DNA of 64,000 bases from an uncultured Gemmiger sp. (GCA_944386225.1 CALXAH010000001.1:1-64000); one strand, 5' to 3'; positions 41,905-50,893 are shown, counted from the first letter of the stretch. Made by a program: numbers and translations. Notes: generated from the letters alone by a model not told the origin.

Positions 41905-42363
41905 TTACTCCTCCAGATGGCTGGTGCAGCAGGGGCACCGGGTGGCTTTCAGGGGGATTTTGCTCAGGCAGTAGGGGCAGGTTTTCTGGGTGACGGCTGT
42001 CTCCTTTTCCTTGCGCTTGATGGTGCGGGCGGCCAGGGTGTTCATCCCCTTGACCAGCGCAAAGATCACCGCCGCCATCAGCAGAAAATCGATCACCTGG
42101 GTGATGAAAGCGCCGTAGCACAGCACCGGCGCGCCGGCAGCCTGGGCCGCCGCCAGGTCGGCGTACTGGCCGCCGTCCAGCGCCAGAAAGTGGCTGGTAA
42201 AGTCCACCCCGCCGGTGATCAGGGTGATGACCGGCATGATGATGTCGTTGACCAGCGAGTTTACGATCTTCTGGAACGCGCCGCCGATAATCACGCCGAC
42301 CGCCAGATCCAGCACGTTGCCGCGCATCACAAAGGTTTTGAATTCCGCCAGTATCTTTTTCAT
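41905..42363 (-). CDS. mscL: Large-conductance mechanosensitive channel MscL with zinc-ribbon tail
   Basis: This 152-residue protein has the MscL N-terminus (FKTFVMRGNVLDLAVGVIIGGAFQKIVNSLVNDIIMP), the pore helix, a periplasmic loop and the second helix (FLLMAAVIFALVKGMN). It opens under membrane tension to release solutes. After the usual basic stretch the C-terminus continues with TCPYCLSKIPLKATRCPCCTSH, a CxxC-x9-CxxC zinc ribbon in place of the common short helical bundle end. Confidence 0.94.
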   Translation of the reverse strand: MKKILAEFKTFVMRGNVLDLAVGVIIGGAFQKIVNSLVNDIIMPVITLITGGVDFTSHFLALDGGQYADLAAAQAAGAPVLCYGAFITQVIDFLLMAAVIFALVKGMNTLAARTIKRKEKETAVTQKTCPYCLSKIPLKATRCPCCTSHLEE

Positions 42364-42496
42364 AAGTCAGGTTCCTTTCCCGGAATTGGCTTTCCGCCAG
42401 CCGCCCCGTTGTCGCTTGTATCCGGGGCGTGCGGTCCCAGTGTACCATATGCGGGCCGGCCTGTCCACCGTGCTGGATTTTTGCACGGCAATCGTA

Positions 42497-42502
42497 TATA
42501 AT
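42497..42502 (+). promoter_or_regulatory. -10 element before the 173-residue protein gene
   Basis: A perfect TATAAT lies here, with a modest TGGATT at 42474-42479 (17-bp spacing). Confidence 0.5.
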
Positions 42503-42554
42503 GGAAACTGGACATTCCGCGCCGCAACCCGGCGCTTTGCAAGGAGGCTGCACC

Positions 42555-43076
42555 GTGCATTATACCTTCAAGATCATACTGCGCAAGCTGGTGGTGGGGG
42601 TGCTGGCCCTGGCCGCTGCTGCTGCCATTACCCTGTTCATCAAGGAGAACCTGGACGTAAAGGATCCCGAGACCGCCCTGCCCTCCATCCAGATCACCAC
42701 CGAGGGGGTGGTGCTGTCGCCGGAGATGGTATTCCGGGCCGGATATGAGTGGAACTTCTTCACCGCCACCGAGATCAACACCCCGGTATGGAGCACCGGC
42801 GATATCCTGAGCCGTACCTACCCGGTAGACGTGCCGCCCCGGGCCAAGCTGGAGATTGATTTTTCCCTGGATGCGGACACACTGCAGGTAAGCCGGTCGG
42901 AACAGAGCGATTTTTCCGCCTTTTTGACCCTGGCGGAGGAGTATCCGGACACCCTGATCGCCCCGGCCGAGGCGGGGCAGTATCTGTACAAGATCGAGGC
43001 GGGCTTCGGCCGGCGGGGCTCGATCATCTATTACCTGCTGCTGAATGTAAAGGAAACGGTGGCCCCGGCCGCCTGA
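42555..43076 (+). CDS. Membrane-anchored protein of unknown function
   Basis: The 173-residue protein starts at GTG 42555, 8 bp after AAGGAGG. It has an N-terminal helix (LVVGVLALAAAAAITLFI, about residues 12-30). A beta-rich extracytoplasmic domain follows with LPSIQITTEGVVLSPEMVF and AGQYLYKIEAGFGRRGSIIYYLLLNV. I do not recognise a family. The pattern suggests a small beta-sandwich accessory protein. It lies 25 bp before the aldo/keto reductase gene, but the products share no evident function. Confidence 0.7.
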   Translation: MHYTFKIILRKLVVGVLALAAAAAITLFIKENLDVKDPETALPSIQITTEGVVLSPEMVFRAGYEWNFFTATEINTPVWSTGDILSRTYPVDVPPRAKLEIDFSLDADTLQVSRSEQSDFSAFLTLAEEYPDTLIAPAEAGQYLYKIEAGFGRRGSIIYYLLLNVKETVAPAA

Positions 43077-43101
43077 GCCCGATAAAAAAGGAGTGAAAAT
43101 C

Positions 43102-44109
43102 ATGGAATTCATCACACTGGGCCGCACCGGCCTGAAGATCAGCCGTATGGGGTTCGGCGGCATCCCCATCCAGCGCATTGACGCCGAGAGCACCAGGGCC
43201 CTGATCCGCCAGGTGGTGGACGCGGGCGTCAACTACATCGATACCGCACGGGGTTATACCGTCAGCGAGGAATGGCTGGGCGGCGCGCTGGAGGGCATCC
43301 GGGACCGGTTTGTGCTGGCCACCAAATCCATGGCCCGCACCCGGGAGGCCATGGAAAAGGACATTGCCATTAGCCTGGCCAATCTGCGCACCGACCATGT
43401 GGAGCTGTACCAGATCCACAATCCCTCCCTGGCGGATATGGACACGGTGTTCGGCCCGGGCGGCGCCATGGAGGCCCTGCTGGCCGCCAAGGCGGCGGGC
43501 AAGGTGGGCCACATCGGCCTGACCGCCCACTCCACGGAGGTATTTGCCGCCGCGCTGGAGCACGAGGAGATCGAGACCATCATGTTCCCCTACAACATCG
43601 TGGAGACCCAGGGCCAGGATCTGATTGCCCGGGCCGCGAAAAAAGGGGTAGGCTTTATCGCCATGAAGCCGCTGGCCGGCGGCGCCATTGAGGACGCCAC
43701 CCTGGCGCTGCGGTTCATTCTGGCCAATCCGGACGTGTCGGTGGTGATCCCCGGCATGGCCGATCCGGCGGAACTGGCCCAGAATCTGGCCGCCTGCGAG
43801 GATCGCTCGCCCCTGTCGGAGGAGGAAACCGCGAAGATGGACGCCATCCGCAAGGAGCTGGGCACCAACTTCTGCCGCCGCTGCAACTACTGCGCCCCCT
43901 GCACGGTGGGTATCTCCATCCCCAACGTATTCCTGTTCGCAGGGTATCTGAACCGGTACGGTCTGGGCGACTGGGCCCACAGCCGGTATGCGGGGCTGCC
44001 CCACAAGGCCGGCGACTGTGTGGAGTGCGGCGTCTGCGAGACCCGCTGCCCCTACCAGCTGCCCATCCGGCAGATGATGCGCAAGGCCGCGCAGGATTTC
44101 GGCGAATAA
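43102..44109 (+). CDS. Aldo/keto reductase with C-terminal 4Fe-4S domain
   Basis: This 335-residue protein has a TIM-barrel reductase domain (FGGIPIQRI, YIDTARGYTVSE with Asp/Tyr catalytic residues, KSMARTREAMEKD with the Lys, and DHVELYQIHN). A ferredoxin-like tail follows with CRRCNYCAPC and CVECGVCETRCP. This Fe-S-bearing subfamily is common in anaerobes; substrates are largely unknown. ATG 43102 lies 8 bp after AAGGAG; a GTG at 43093 is too close. Confidence 0.92.
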   Translation: MEFITLGRTGLKISRMGFGGIPIQRIDAESTRALIRQVVDAGVNYIDTARGYTVSEEWLGGALEGIRDRFVLATKSMARTREAMEKDIAISLANLRTDHVELYQIHNPSLADMDTVFGPGGAMEALLAAKAAGKVGHIGLTAHSTEVFAAALEHEEIETIMFPYNIVETQGQDLIARAAKKGVGFIAMKPLAGGAIEDATLALRFILANPDVSVVIPGMADPAELAQNLAACEDRSPLSEEETAKMDAIRKELGTNFCRRCNYCAPCTVGISIPNVFLFAGYLNRYGLGDWAHSRYAGLPHKAGDCVECGVCETRCPYQLPIRQMMRKAAQDFGE

Positions 44110-44114
44110 ACCAA

Positions 44115-44153
44115 CCGGCGGCGGAGCGGCTCTGACTGTTCCGCCGCCTTTTT
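44115..44153 (+). terminator. Terminator after the aldo/keto reductase gene
   Basis: A 9-bp stem (44117-44125 pairing with 44140-44148) is followed by TTTTT. Confidence 0.8.
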
Positions 44154-44170
44154 GTAAGGAGGAACAAGCT

Positions 44171-45052
44171 ATGGCGCAGGCGATCACACAGGAGATGGTG
44201 CTGGAACTGCTGCCCCCGCGCCGGCAGGAGACCCACAAGGGCAGCTACGGCAAGGCGCTGGCGGTGGCCGGCTGCGCCCGGTACCGGGGCGCGGCGGCCC
44301 TGGCGGCGGAAGGCCTGCTGCGGGGCGGCGCGGGGCTGGTGACCCTGGCCTCTACCGAAACAGTGCTGGCCGGGGTGATCCCCCGCCTGCCGGAATGCGT
44401 CTGTCTGCCCTGCCCCCAGGAATCTCAGAACGGCGGGATCAGCCGCACGGCGGGCAAGCGGATTCTGGAGGCCAGCCGGGGCTGCGACGCGTTGCTGCTG
44501 GGGCCGGGGCTGGGCAATACCGAGGACACCGCCGCCCTGGTGGAATTGCTGGCCCCGGGGGCGGGCTGCGGGGTGGTTCTGGACGCGGACGGGCTGAACG
44601 CGGCCGCCGCCATGGATGCGCTGCCCCGGCCGGTGGACGCGCCGCTGGTGATCACCCCCCATCCCGGGGAGATGGCCCGTCTGTGCGGGCTGACGGTGGC
44701 CGAGGTGGAGGCCGGCCGGGAGGGCATCGCCGCGGGCTATGCCCGGGCCAACGGCTGCGTGGTGGTGCTGAAAGGCCACCGCACCCTGGTGGCCGGGCCG
44801 GACGGTCAGGTGTACAAGAATACCACCGGCAACGCCGGGCTTTCCCGGGGCGGCAGCGGGGATATCCTGGCCGGGCTGCTCACGGCGCTGCTGGCCCAGA
44901 AGCCGGACGATCCCATGGCCGCGGCGATGTGCGCGGTGTGGCTGCACGGCGCAGCCGCCGACCGGTGCGCCGCCCGCCGCAGCCAGTACGCCATGCTGCC
45001 CCACGATCTGTTTGAGGATCTGGGTGCCCTGCTGGCCGAACAGGGCCGCTGA
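44171..45052 (+). CDS. nnrD: ADP-dependent NAD(P)H-hydrate dehydratase
   Basis: This 293-residue ribokinase-fold enzyme repairs damaged NAD(P)H hydrates. It has the family motifs HKGSYGKALAVAG, LLLGPGLGNTE, LDADGLNA, TPHPGEMARL and the phosphate-binding NTTGNAGLSRGGSGDILAG. Many bacteria fuse it to the NnrE epimerase; here only the dehydratase half is present and no NnrE gene is adjacent. AGGAGG precedes the start. Confidence 0.93.
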   Translation: MAQAITQEMVLELLPPRRQETHKGSYGKALAVAGCARYRGAAALAAEGLLRGGAGLVTLASTETVLAGVIPRLPECVCLPCPQESQNGGISRTAGKRILEASRGCDALLLGPGLGNTEDTAALVELLAPGAGCGVVLDADGLNAAAAMDALPRPVDAPLVITPHPGEMARLCGLTVAEVEAGREGIAAGYARANGCVVVLKGHRTLVAGPDGQVYKNTTGNAGLSRGGSGDILAGLLTALLAQKPDDPMAAAMCAVWLHGAAADRCAARRSQYAMLPHDLFEDLGALLAEQGR

Positions 45053-45179
45053 TTTTCCCTCTCCGTTCGGGGAACGATACGAAAAAACGCCCGATCCGCT
45101 AAAATTATTCATAATTGTATGGTATCCTGTTTCCGAAACAAACCGCCGGGGCTCCGGTTCCGGGAAAGGTAGCCGCTTT

Positions 45180-45971
45180 ATGAACCTTCTGTTTTCCATC
45201 ACGCCATCCTTTGTGCCGCTGCTGGGCAGCTGCCTGCGCTCCATCCTGAAAAACGGCGGGGCAGACCGGTATACGGCCTATATTCTGCATTCCGGCCTGT
45301 CCCCCGCCGCCTGCCGCACCCTGGAGGCGGAGTTCGGCGCACGGCTGGAGATGCGGTTTCTTCCGGTGGACGAGCACCTGTTTGACGGGTTTCCCGAATT
45401 CAGGCGGTATCCCCGGCAGATCTACTACCGGCTGGCCGCACCGCTGCTGCTGCCGCCGGAAGTTGACCGCATCCTGTATCTGGATGTGGACACGGTGGTG
45501 ATCAATCCGCTGGGCCCGCTGTACAGCGCCTCCTTTGACGGGGCCTGTTTCATGGCCTGCACCAATACCCGGAAACTGCTGACCCGGGTGAACCAGCTTC
45601 GTCTGGGCGCCGGGGAGGACGTGCCCTATATCAACAGCGGGGTGCTGATGATGGATCTGGACGCGCTGCGCCGGGTAGTGTCCATGGAGCAGATCCGCCG
45701 GTACGCCAACGAGATGTACGACCGGCTTGTGCTGCCGGATCAGGATATCCTGACCGCCCTGTACGGGGACCGGGTGAAGCTGCTGGACAGCCTGGTGTAC
45801 AACCTGAGCGACCGCACCCTGCGGCTGTACAACGCCACCCCCGGCAACGAAAAGCGGGATCTGGCCTGGGTGCGCCGTCATACGGTGATCGTGCACTATT
45901 TTGGCCGCAACAAGCCCTGGAAGGCCCATTACCGGGGTGTGCTGGGCACATTTTACTACGAGTTTGCCTGA
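45180..45971 (+). CDS. Family 8 glycosyltransferase
   Basis: This 263-residue GT-A enzyme has the GT8 features: MNLLFSITPSFVPLLGSCLRS at the start, RILYLDVDTVV with the metal-binding DxD, PYINSGVLMMDLDALR, PDQDILTALYG and a C-terminal VIVHYFGRNKPWKA with the HxxGxxKPW-type motif. It transfers glucose or galactose from a UDP-sugar to a surface glycan or lipid precursor. The start at 45180 gives the family N-terminus; the ribosome site is modest (AAAGG). Confidence 0.9.
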   Translation: MNLLFSITPSFVPLLGSCLRSILKNGGADRYTAYILHSGLSPAACRTLEAEFGARLEMRFLPVDEHLFDGFPEFRRYPRQIYYRLAAPLLLPPEVDRILYLDVDTVVINPLGPLYSASFDGACFMACTNTRKLLTRVNQLRLGAGEDVPYINSGVLMMDLDALRRVVSMEQIRRYANEMYDRLVLPDQDILTALYGDRVKLLDSLVYNLSDRTLRLYNATPGNEKRDLAWVRRHTVIVHYFGRNKPWKAHYRGVLGTFYYEFA

Positions 45972-46014
45972 AAGACGGCCCGGCTGTGCCAGATGCGCAG
46001 CCGGGCCGTCTTTT
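45970..46014 (+). terminator. Terminator after the GT8 gene
   Basis: A long stem (AAGACGGCCCGGCTG pairing with CAGCCGGGCCGTCTT) is followed by TT. Confidence 0.85.
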
Positions 46015-46033
46015 ACTCTGTGTGCAAAGGGGC

Positions 46034-46156
46034 TTATGCCCACTCCTCCCGCAGTTCCTGCATGGCCTCCCGGGTGGAGTCCGCCGAAAACAGGAATACG
46101 CCGCTGTGGCTGTATACCTCCACATGTCCTGCTACCTGCCGAATCACGCAATCCAT
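46034..46156 (-). CDS. Small conserved-looking protein, 40 residues
   Basis: A short reading frame encodes a peptide with the pattern GHVEVYSHSGVFLFSADSTREAMQELREEW. This is a compact beta-hairpin plus helix seen in many short Clostridia proteins of unknown role (form VYxxGxFxxSADxxxEAxxEL). An extended -10 (TGCTATACT, minus strand, -10 at 46214-46219) lies about 60 bp upstream and the ribosome site is weak (AGGCGGGG). I regard it as a probable real gene of unknown function. Confidence 0.5.
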   Translation of the reverse strand: MDCVIRQVAGHVEVYSHSGVFLFSADSTREAMQELREEWA

Positions 46157-46261
46157 ACCGTACCCCGCCTTTCTGCGATTTTGGGGAGGCGGTTCCTCCC
46201 TCTTTCCATCCTCAGTATAGCAAAAGCACAGTACGATAATCAGGATTATCAACACCGGCAG

Positions 46262-46291
46262 AAAAACAGCGGGCCGCCCCGTGCGGCCCGC
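46262..46291 (-). terminator. Terminator of the CBS-domain gene
   Basis: AGCGGGCCGC pairs with GCGGCCCGCT, followed on the minus strand by TTTTTC. Confidence 0.8.
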
Positions 46292-46321
46292 TTGCACAGC
46301 CATGTAAAAGCCCGGTGCGGA

Positions 46322-46771
46322 TCAGGCCCGCACCTTTTCCTCCCGGGCGGTGCGCACATCCCGGGACGCGCCGCACACCCGGTCATAGCAATACTGGATA
46401 ATGCAGTTGCGCTTGACCAGGCCGATAAAGCTTTTCTTGTCGTCCACCACCGGCACAAAGTTCTGGGTCATGGCGGCGGCCACCAGCTCATCCATGGTGG
46501 TGGTTACCGGAACCGGCAGATAGTCCCGCTTGCGGGGTACGGCCGATACCGGCACGTCCTCGGCCCGCTCACAGGACAGATCCATATGGTTCTTGATGTA
46601 CCAGAGCAGATCGCCCTCGGTGATGGTGCCCGCGTACTCGCCCCGCCGGGTGAGCACCGGGATGGAGGAATACCGGTGGTACTCCATCTTTTCCAGGGTC
46701 TGGCGCAGGGTGAAGTCGTCATAAATGAACGCCACATCCTGCTTGGGGGTAAGGAAGAACAACAGATTCAT
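46322..46771 (-). CDS. Two-CBS-domain protein
   Basis: This 149-residue cytoplasmic protein consists of two CBS motifs (residues about 15-65, TLRQTLEKMEYHRYSSIPVLTRRGEYAGTITEGDLL; and 75-130, TTMDELVAAAMTQNFVPVVDDKKSFIGLVKRNCII). CBS pairs bind adenine nucleotides or c-di-AMP and regulate a partner. No effector domain is fused, so it probably works in trans. A TATAAT-like -10 lies at 46833-46838 on the minus strand. Confidence 0.9.
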   Translation of the reverse strand: MNLLFFLTPKQDVAFIYDDFTLRQTLEKMEYHRYSSIPVLTRRGEYAGTITEGDLLWYIKNHMDLSCERAEDVPVSAVPRKRDYLPVPVTTTMDELVAAAMTQNFVPVVDDKKSFIGLVKRNCIIQYCYDRVCGASRDVRTAREEKVRA

Positions 46772-47112
46772 ATCGATGCCTCGCTTATGGTAGGATTGAG
46801 GGTCGGTGATTTTGCAATCATTTTGTAATTTTATTATACCGCCTCTTTATGAAAAAGGTATGACTAAATTCCGTTGATGATGATTTTTTCGTACATTTGT
46901 CACGATGCATTCTGCAAATGTCGTACATCTGCCCAAATGCCGCTTTTCAAAGCAGGCCGGGCTGTGGTATAATAGCCCAAATACAGCCGTTTGCCGGCCG
47001 GCTGTACCATTTTGCCGTTATTTTATGGTATAATACCAACACCGGGAACGGCGTGTGCCGCTTCCCCAGTTCGGCGGCCCGGCGCGGGCCGCGCAAAAGG
47101 AAGTGAACGCCC
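46772..47112. promoter_or_regulatory. Divergent control region of the CBS and binding-protein genes
   Basis: There is no gene here. For the plus strand, TTTCAA (46945-46950) and TGG-extended TATAAT (46968-46973) are 17 bp apart. A second TGGTATAAT lies at 47026-47034. For the minus strand a TATAAT lies at 46833-46838. Upstream of these, TCGTACATTTG (46889-46899) and TCGTACATCTG (46921-46931) form a direct repeat with a 32-bp period, about three helical turns. This suggests an activator or repressor site. Confidence 0.6.
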
Positions 47113-48654
47113 ATGCACCCTGTTCTCCGCCGCGCACTGGCGCTGGCGGCCGGCGTCCTGCTGCTGGCCGGATGCGCTGCCAGTTCCGCGCCGGACGGCA
47201 GCGACAACGCCGCCTCCGGCGGGATGGCCACCATCCAGGTGCCGGACGGCGGCAGCACCTCCGACGGAGTGCTCTGCATCGGCTATACCGAGGCCGACGG
47301 CTTCAATCCCTATCTGGTCAACTCCTCGCTGGTGGCCCAGGACGCCGGGCTTGTGTTTGAAAAGCTGGTGGAGATCACCCCCGAAATGGATCTGGAGTAC
47401 CGCCTGGCCCAGAGCATTGTAAGCACCGGCAATCAGGTGGTCATCACCCCCCGGGGCGGCTGCACCTTTGCAGACGGTTCCCCCGTTACGGCCGAGGATC
47501 TGCTGGCCAGCCTGCAGGCGGCCCAGGCCAGCGCCATGTATGGCGGACGGTTTGCCAATGTGACCGGCATGCGGCTGCAAAATGACACCGTGGTGCTGGA
47601 TCTGGCTGTGCCGGACAGTCTGTTCGCCTATCTGTGCGACATCCCGGTGATGAAAGCCGGGGAGACCGGCCTGTCCGCCCCCACCGCCAGCGGCCGCTAC
47701 ACCTACGGCGACGGGGCCGACCAGCTGGTGGCCAACCCGCGGGCGCCCTTCGGCGCGGGGGAAGTCCCCGCCGAGATCCGCCTGTGGCCGGTATCCGGCT
47801 ATGACGAGCTGGTCAGCAGCTTCTCCCAGGGTTCGGTGAACCTGTACGACGCCATCAGCGACAGCGACGCCGCCGGCAGCATGACCAGCCAGCAGAGCTT
47901 CTACCGCACCAATGAGCTGATTTATCTGGGGGTGAACAGCACCAGCCAGAAACCCCTGCTGGCCACCGCCACCGGCCGGGTGGCCCTGAGCCGCATGACC
48001 GACCGGCGCAAGCTGGCGCAGGAGAGCTTTTATTCCCGCGCCTACCCGGCCACCGGCATTGTGAACAGCTTCTACCCCTGCGTGCGGGACGCGCAGGTGA
48101 TCAGCGCCGACGCCGACACCGGCGAACTGGACGCCCTGATGGCGGCGCTGGGCTACACGATGGACACGATGACCGGCTACTACGCCGACGCCTCCGGCGC
48201 CCGGCTGGAGGTACAGCTGCTGGTGTATACCGGCAGCGTGTACAAGCGGTACGCGGCCAACCTGCTGCGGGAGCAGTGGGGCGAGGCCGGGGTGTATGTA
48301 CAGATCGTGGAGCAGGACAATTTTGACCAGTATAAGGAACAGGTGCTCAGCGGTCAATTTGAACTGTACATCGGAGAAGTAAAGTTGTATAATAATATGG
48401 ATATAACGCCGTTTCTCACCGGCGGGGCCCTGAGTGTGGGCCTGGCCCAGAGTGAGGAACTGCTGGCCGCCCGGGACGCGTTCCGTCTGGATACGGCCGC
48501 TGCCGGCACCCTGGAACAGACCTTTGCGGATCTGATGCCCCTGGTGCCGCTGGTATGGCAGAACGGCACCGTGGTGTGCAGCCGGGACGTGACCGGCGTG
48601 AACGCCTCGGTAAGCGGCGTGTTTTATTCCCTGGCAAACCTTGCGGTCGCATAA
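47113..48654 (+). CDS. Family 5 solute-binding lipoprotein of an ABC transporter
   Basis: The 513-residue product has a lipoprotein signal peptide (LLLAGC, lipidated Cys about residue 19). An SBP_bac_5 fold follows: VLCIGYTEADGFNPYLVNSSLVAQDAGLVFEKLVEI, then FADGSPVTAEDLLASLQ and EVQLLVYTG...LREQWGEAGVYVQIVEQDNFDQYKEQV. Such proteins deliver peptides, nickel or related ligands to a membrane permease. No permease or ATPase gene is adjacent, so its partner lies elsewhere or it acts alone. The ligand is unknown. Confidence 0.9.
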   Translation: MHPVLRRALALAAGVLLLAGCAASSAPDGSDNAASGGMATIQVPDGGSTSDGVLCIGYTEADGFNPYLVNSSLVAQDAGLVFEKLVEITPEMDLEYRLAQSIVSTGNQVVITPRGGCTFADGSPVTAEDLLASLQAAQASAMYGGRFANVTGMRLQNDTVVLDLAVPDSLFAYLCDIPVMKAGETGLSAPTASGRYTYGDGADQLVANPRAPFGAGEVPAEIRLWPVSGYDELVSSFSQGSVNLYDAISDSDAAGSMTSQQSFYRTNELIYLGVNSTSQKPLLATATGRVALSRMTDRRKLAQESFYSRAYPATGIVNSFYPCVRDAQVISADADTGELDALMAALGYTMDTMTGYYADASGARLEVQLLVYTGSVYKRYAANLLREQWGEAGVYVQIVEQDNFDQYKEQVLSGQFELYIGEVKLYNNMDITPFLTGGALSVGLAQSEELLAARDAFRLDTAAAGTLEQTFADLMPLVPLVWQNGTVVCSRDVTGVNASVSGVFYSLANLAVA

Positions 48655-48688
48655 GGCCGACGAATCTGCGTAAAGGAGCGATGACAAG

Positions 48689-49045
48689 ATGATCACCAGC
48701 TATACCCCTCAGGGCGCCGTGAGCATCACCGGCGAGTACTTCAATCAGCTTGTGGCCGAGGTGGCCAAGCGCTGCTACGGGGTGACCGCCATGGGCGACG
48801 ACACCACAGCCCAGCAGCTCAAGGGCCTGGTGCTGGGCGGCGCCCATGCCGAAAAGGGCGTGCATGTGGAACAGCGGGACGGCCAGCTGGCCATTCAGCT
48901 GCGCATCAAGGTGAGCTATGGGCTCAACATCGCCACCATCGTGCGGGCCATCACCCATAAGGTCAAGGATGAGGTGGAGCACGCCACCGGCCTGAAGGTC
49001 TGCCGCATCGACGTGCGGGTGGAGGACATCCTCTCCGCTGAATGA
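48689..49045 (+). CDS. Asp23/Gls24 family envelope stress protein
   Basis: This 118-residue protein belongs to the Asp23/Gls24 (YloU) family, with GAVSITGEYFNQLVAEVAKRCYGVTAM and a C-terminal LRIKVSYGLNIATIVRAITHKVKDEVEHATGLKVCRIDVRVEDI. In B. subtilis the equivalent gene also precedes the DAK2-domain gene yloV/fakA, the same order as here. AAAGGAG precedes the start. Confidence 0.93.
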   Translation: MITSYTPQGAVSITGEYFNQLVAEVAKRCYGVTAMGDDTTAQQLKGLVLGGAHAEKGVHVEQRDGQLAIQLRIKVSYGLNIATIVRAITHKVKDEVEHATGLKVCRIDVRVEDILSAE

Positions 49046-49117
49046 CCGTCCGCCCGTACCTACCCCGCCCGGCGGCCCGGGTTACAAGTGATAATCGTAT
49101 TTGAGGTGTTTTGAATT

Positions 49118-50800
49118 ATGATTACTGGTAAGATCCTGCGTGACGCGATCCTTTCCGGCGCCAACAACATCGCCAACCAGCGCACCCGCGTGGACGAGCT
49201 GAACGTTTTCCCGGTGCCGGACGGCGACACCGGCACCAACATGAGCATGACCGTAGGGGCCGCCGTGCCCGAACTGAACGCCCTGGAGGACGACTGCACC
49301 GTGGCCGAGGCCTCCAAGGCCGCCGCCAGCGCCATGCTGCGCGGCGCCCGCGGCAACAGCGGCGTTATCACCAGCCTGCTGTTCCGCGGCTTCTCCAAGG
49401 CGCTGGACGGCAAAAAAACCGCCGACGCCGCCGACCTGACCGCCGCGCTGCAGAAGGGTGTGGAGGCTGCCTACAAGGCCGTGATGAAGCCCACCGAGGG
49501 CACCATGCTCACCGTGGCCCGCGTGGCCGGCGAGCAGGCGGCTGCCAGCGGCCTGACCGACGTGAACGAGCTCTGGGATCGGGTCATGACCGCCGCGCAG
49601 GAAGCCCTGGACAACACCCCCAACCAGCTGCCGGTGCTGAAAAAGGCCGGCGTGGTGGACGCGGGCGGCCAGGGCCTGGTGATCATCTTTGCGGGTATGC
49701 AGCAGGTGTTCCACGGCGGTGAGATCATCGCCGGCGCCGAAGCCCCCGCCAAGGCCGCGGGCAGCAGCGCCGCCGGCAAGGGCGTGTTCACCGACGACCT
49801 GATGAAGGTAGAGGACATCAAGAACGGCTACTGCACCCAGTTCCTGGTGAACAAGAACGAGGACTGCAGCACCGAGAAGCTGCGCGCCTTCCTGGAGTCC
49901 AACGGCGACAGCGTGGTGGTGATCGAGGATGACGAGGTCATCAACTGCCATGTGCACACCGCCGACCCGGGCAAGATCCTGAGCCATGCTATCCAGTACG
50001 GTTACCTGACCGGCTTCAAGATTGAGAACATGCACGAGCAGTTCCTGGCCCGCCAGAAACAGGGCAAGGGCCTGGAGAAGCAGAAGAAGGCCGAGGCGGC
50101 CCCCGCCAGCGAGTTCCCCTACGCGGCGGTTGACCCGGAGCGTCCCTACGGCTTTGTGGCTGTGGCCGCGGGCGAGGGCCTGCGGGCGGTGTTTGCCGAC
50201 CTGGGTGTGGACGCCATCGTGTCCGGCGGCCAGACCATGAACCCGGCCACCGAGGACATCGTGGCCGCGGTGCAGAGCGTACCCGCCGAAACCGTGTTCG
50301 TGCTGCCCAACAACAAGAACATCATCATGGCCGCCGAGATGGCCCAGAAGATTGCCGACCGGCGGATCGTGGTGCTGCCCACCCGCACCATTCCCCAGGG
50401 CATCACCGCCATGCTGAACTTTGACCCGGATGCCACCGTGGACGCCAACACCATCAACATGATGCAGGCGGCCGACAAGGTGAGCACCGGTCTTGTGACC
50501 TTTGCCGCCCGCGACAGCGAGTTTGACGGCAAAAAGATCAAGAAGGGCGAGATCATGGCCCTGGAGAACGGCAAGATCGTGAACACCGGCAGCGACATCA
50601 CCAAGATCACCTACCGCCTGGCCCGCAGCATGGCCAAGCGGGACACCAGCTTCATCACCGTGATCAGCGGCTGCGATGTGAGCGAGGAAGAGGCCGAGCG
50701 CACCACTGAGCTGGTGCGCGCCAAGGTAGGCGGCGACATCGAGGTCACCCACATCAGCGGCGGCCAGCCGGTCTACTACTATATGATCAGCGTGGAATAA
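49118..50800 (+). CDS. fakA: DAK2-domain fatty-acid kinase FakA-like protein
   Basis: This 560-residue protein has an N-terminal DAK2/DegV-kinase domain (DELNVFPVPDGDTGTNMSMTV with metal-binding Asp residues, GARGNSGVITSLLFRGF), a middle linker and a C-terminal FakA-type domain (ending YYYMISVE). FakA phosphorylates fatty acids bound to FakB (DegV) proteins to feed phospholipid synthesis. No fakB gene is in the window. The gene sits between gls24 and recG, as in other Bacillota. Confidence 0.93.
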   Translation: MITGKILRDAILSGANNIANQRTRVDELNVFPVPDGDTGTNMSMTVGAAVPELNALEDDCTVAEASKAAASAMLRGARGNSGVITSLLFRGFSKALDGKKTADAADLTAALQKGVEAAYKAVMKPTEGTMLTVARVAGEQAAASGLTDVNELWDRVMTAAQEALDNTPNQLPVLKKAGVVDAGGQGLVIIFAGMQQVFHGGEIIAGAEAPAKAAGSSAAGKGVFTDDLMKVEDIKNGYCTQFLVNKNEDCSTEKLRAFLESNGDSVVVIEDDEVINCHVHTADPGKILSHAIQYGYLTGFKIENMHEQFLARQKQGKGLEKQKKAEAAPASEFPYAAVDPERPYGFVAVAAGEGLRAVFADLGVDAIVSGGQTMNPATEDIVAAVQSVPAETVFVLPNNKNIIMAAEMAQKIADRRIVVLPTRTIPQGITAMLNFDPDATVDANTINMMQAADKVSTGLVTFAARDSEFDGKKIKKGEIMALENGKIVNTGSDITKITYRLARSMAKRDTSFITVISGCDVSEEEAERTTELVRAKVGGDIEVTHISGGQPVYYYMISVE

Positions 50801-50822
50801 GGCGGAAGGCCGGATTCCTGCC

Positions 50823-50856
50823 GCGCGGGAGAGGGGTTTCCTCTCCCGCGCTTTTC
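50823..50856 (+). terminator. Terminator after fakA
   Basis: A 12-bp stem GCGCGGGAGAGG pairs with CCTCTCCCGCGC, followed by TTTTCGCTT. recG may therefore be partly uncoupled. Confidence 0.8.
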
Positions 50857-50893
50857 GCTTCTGCACGAATTTTCCCGAAAGGAGGCACAGGCC

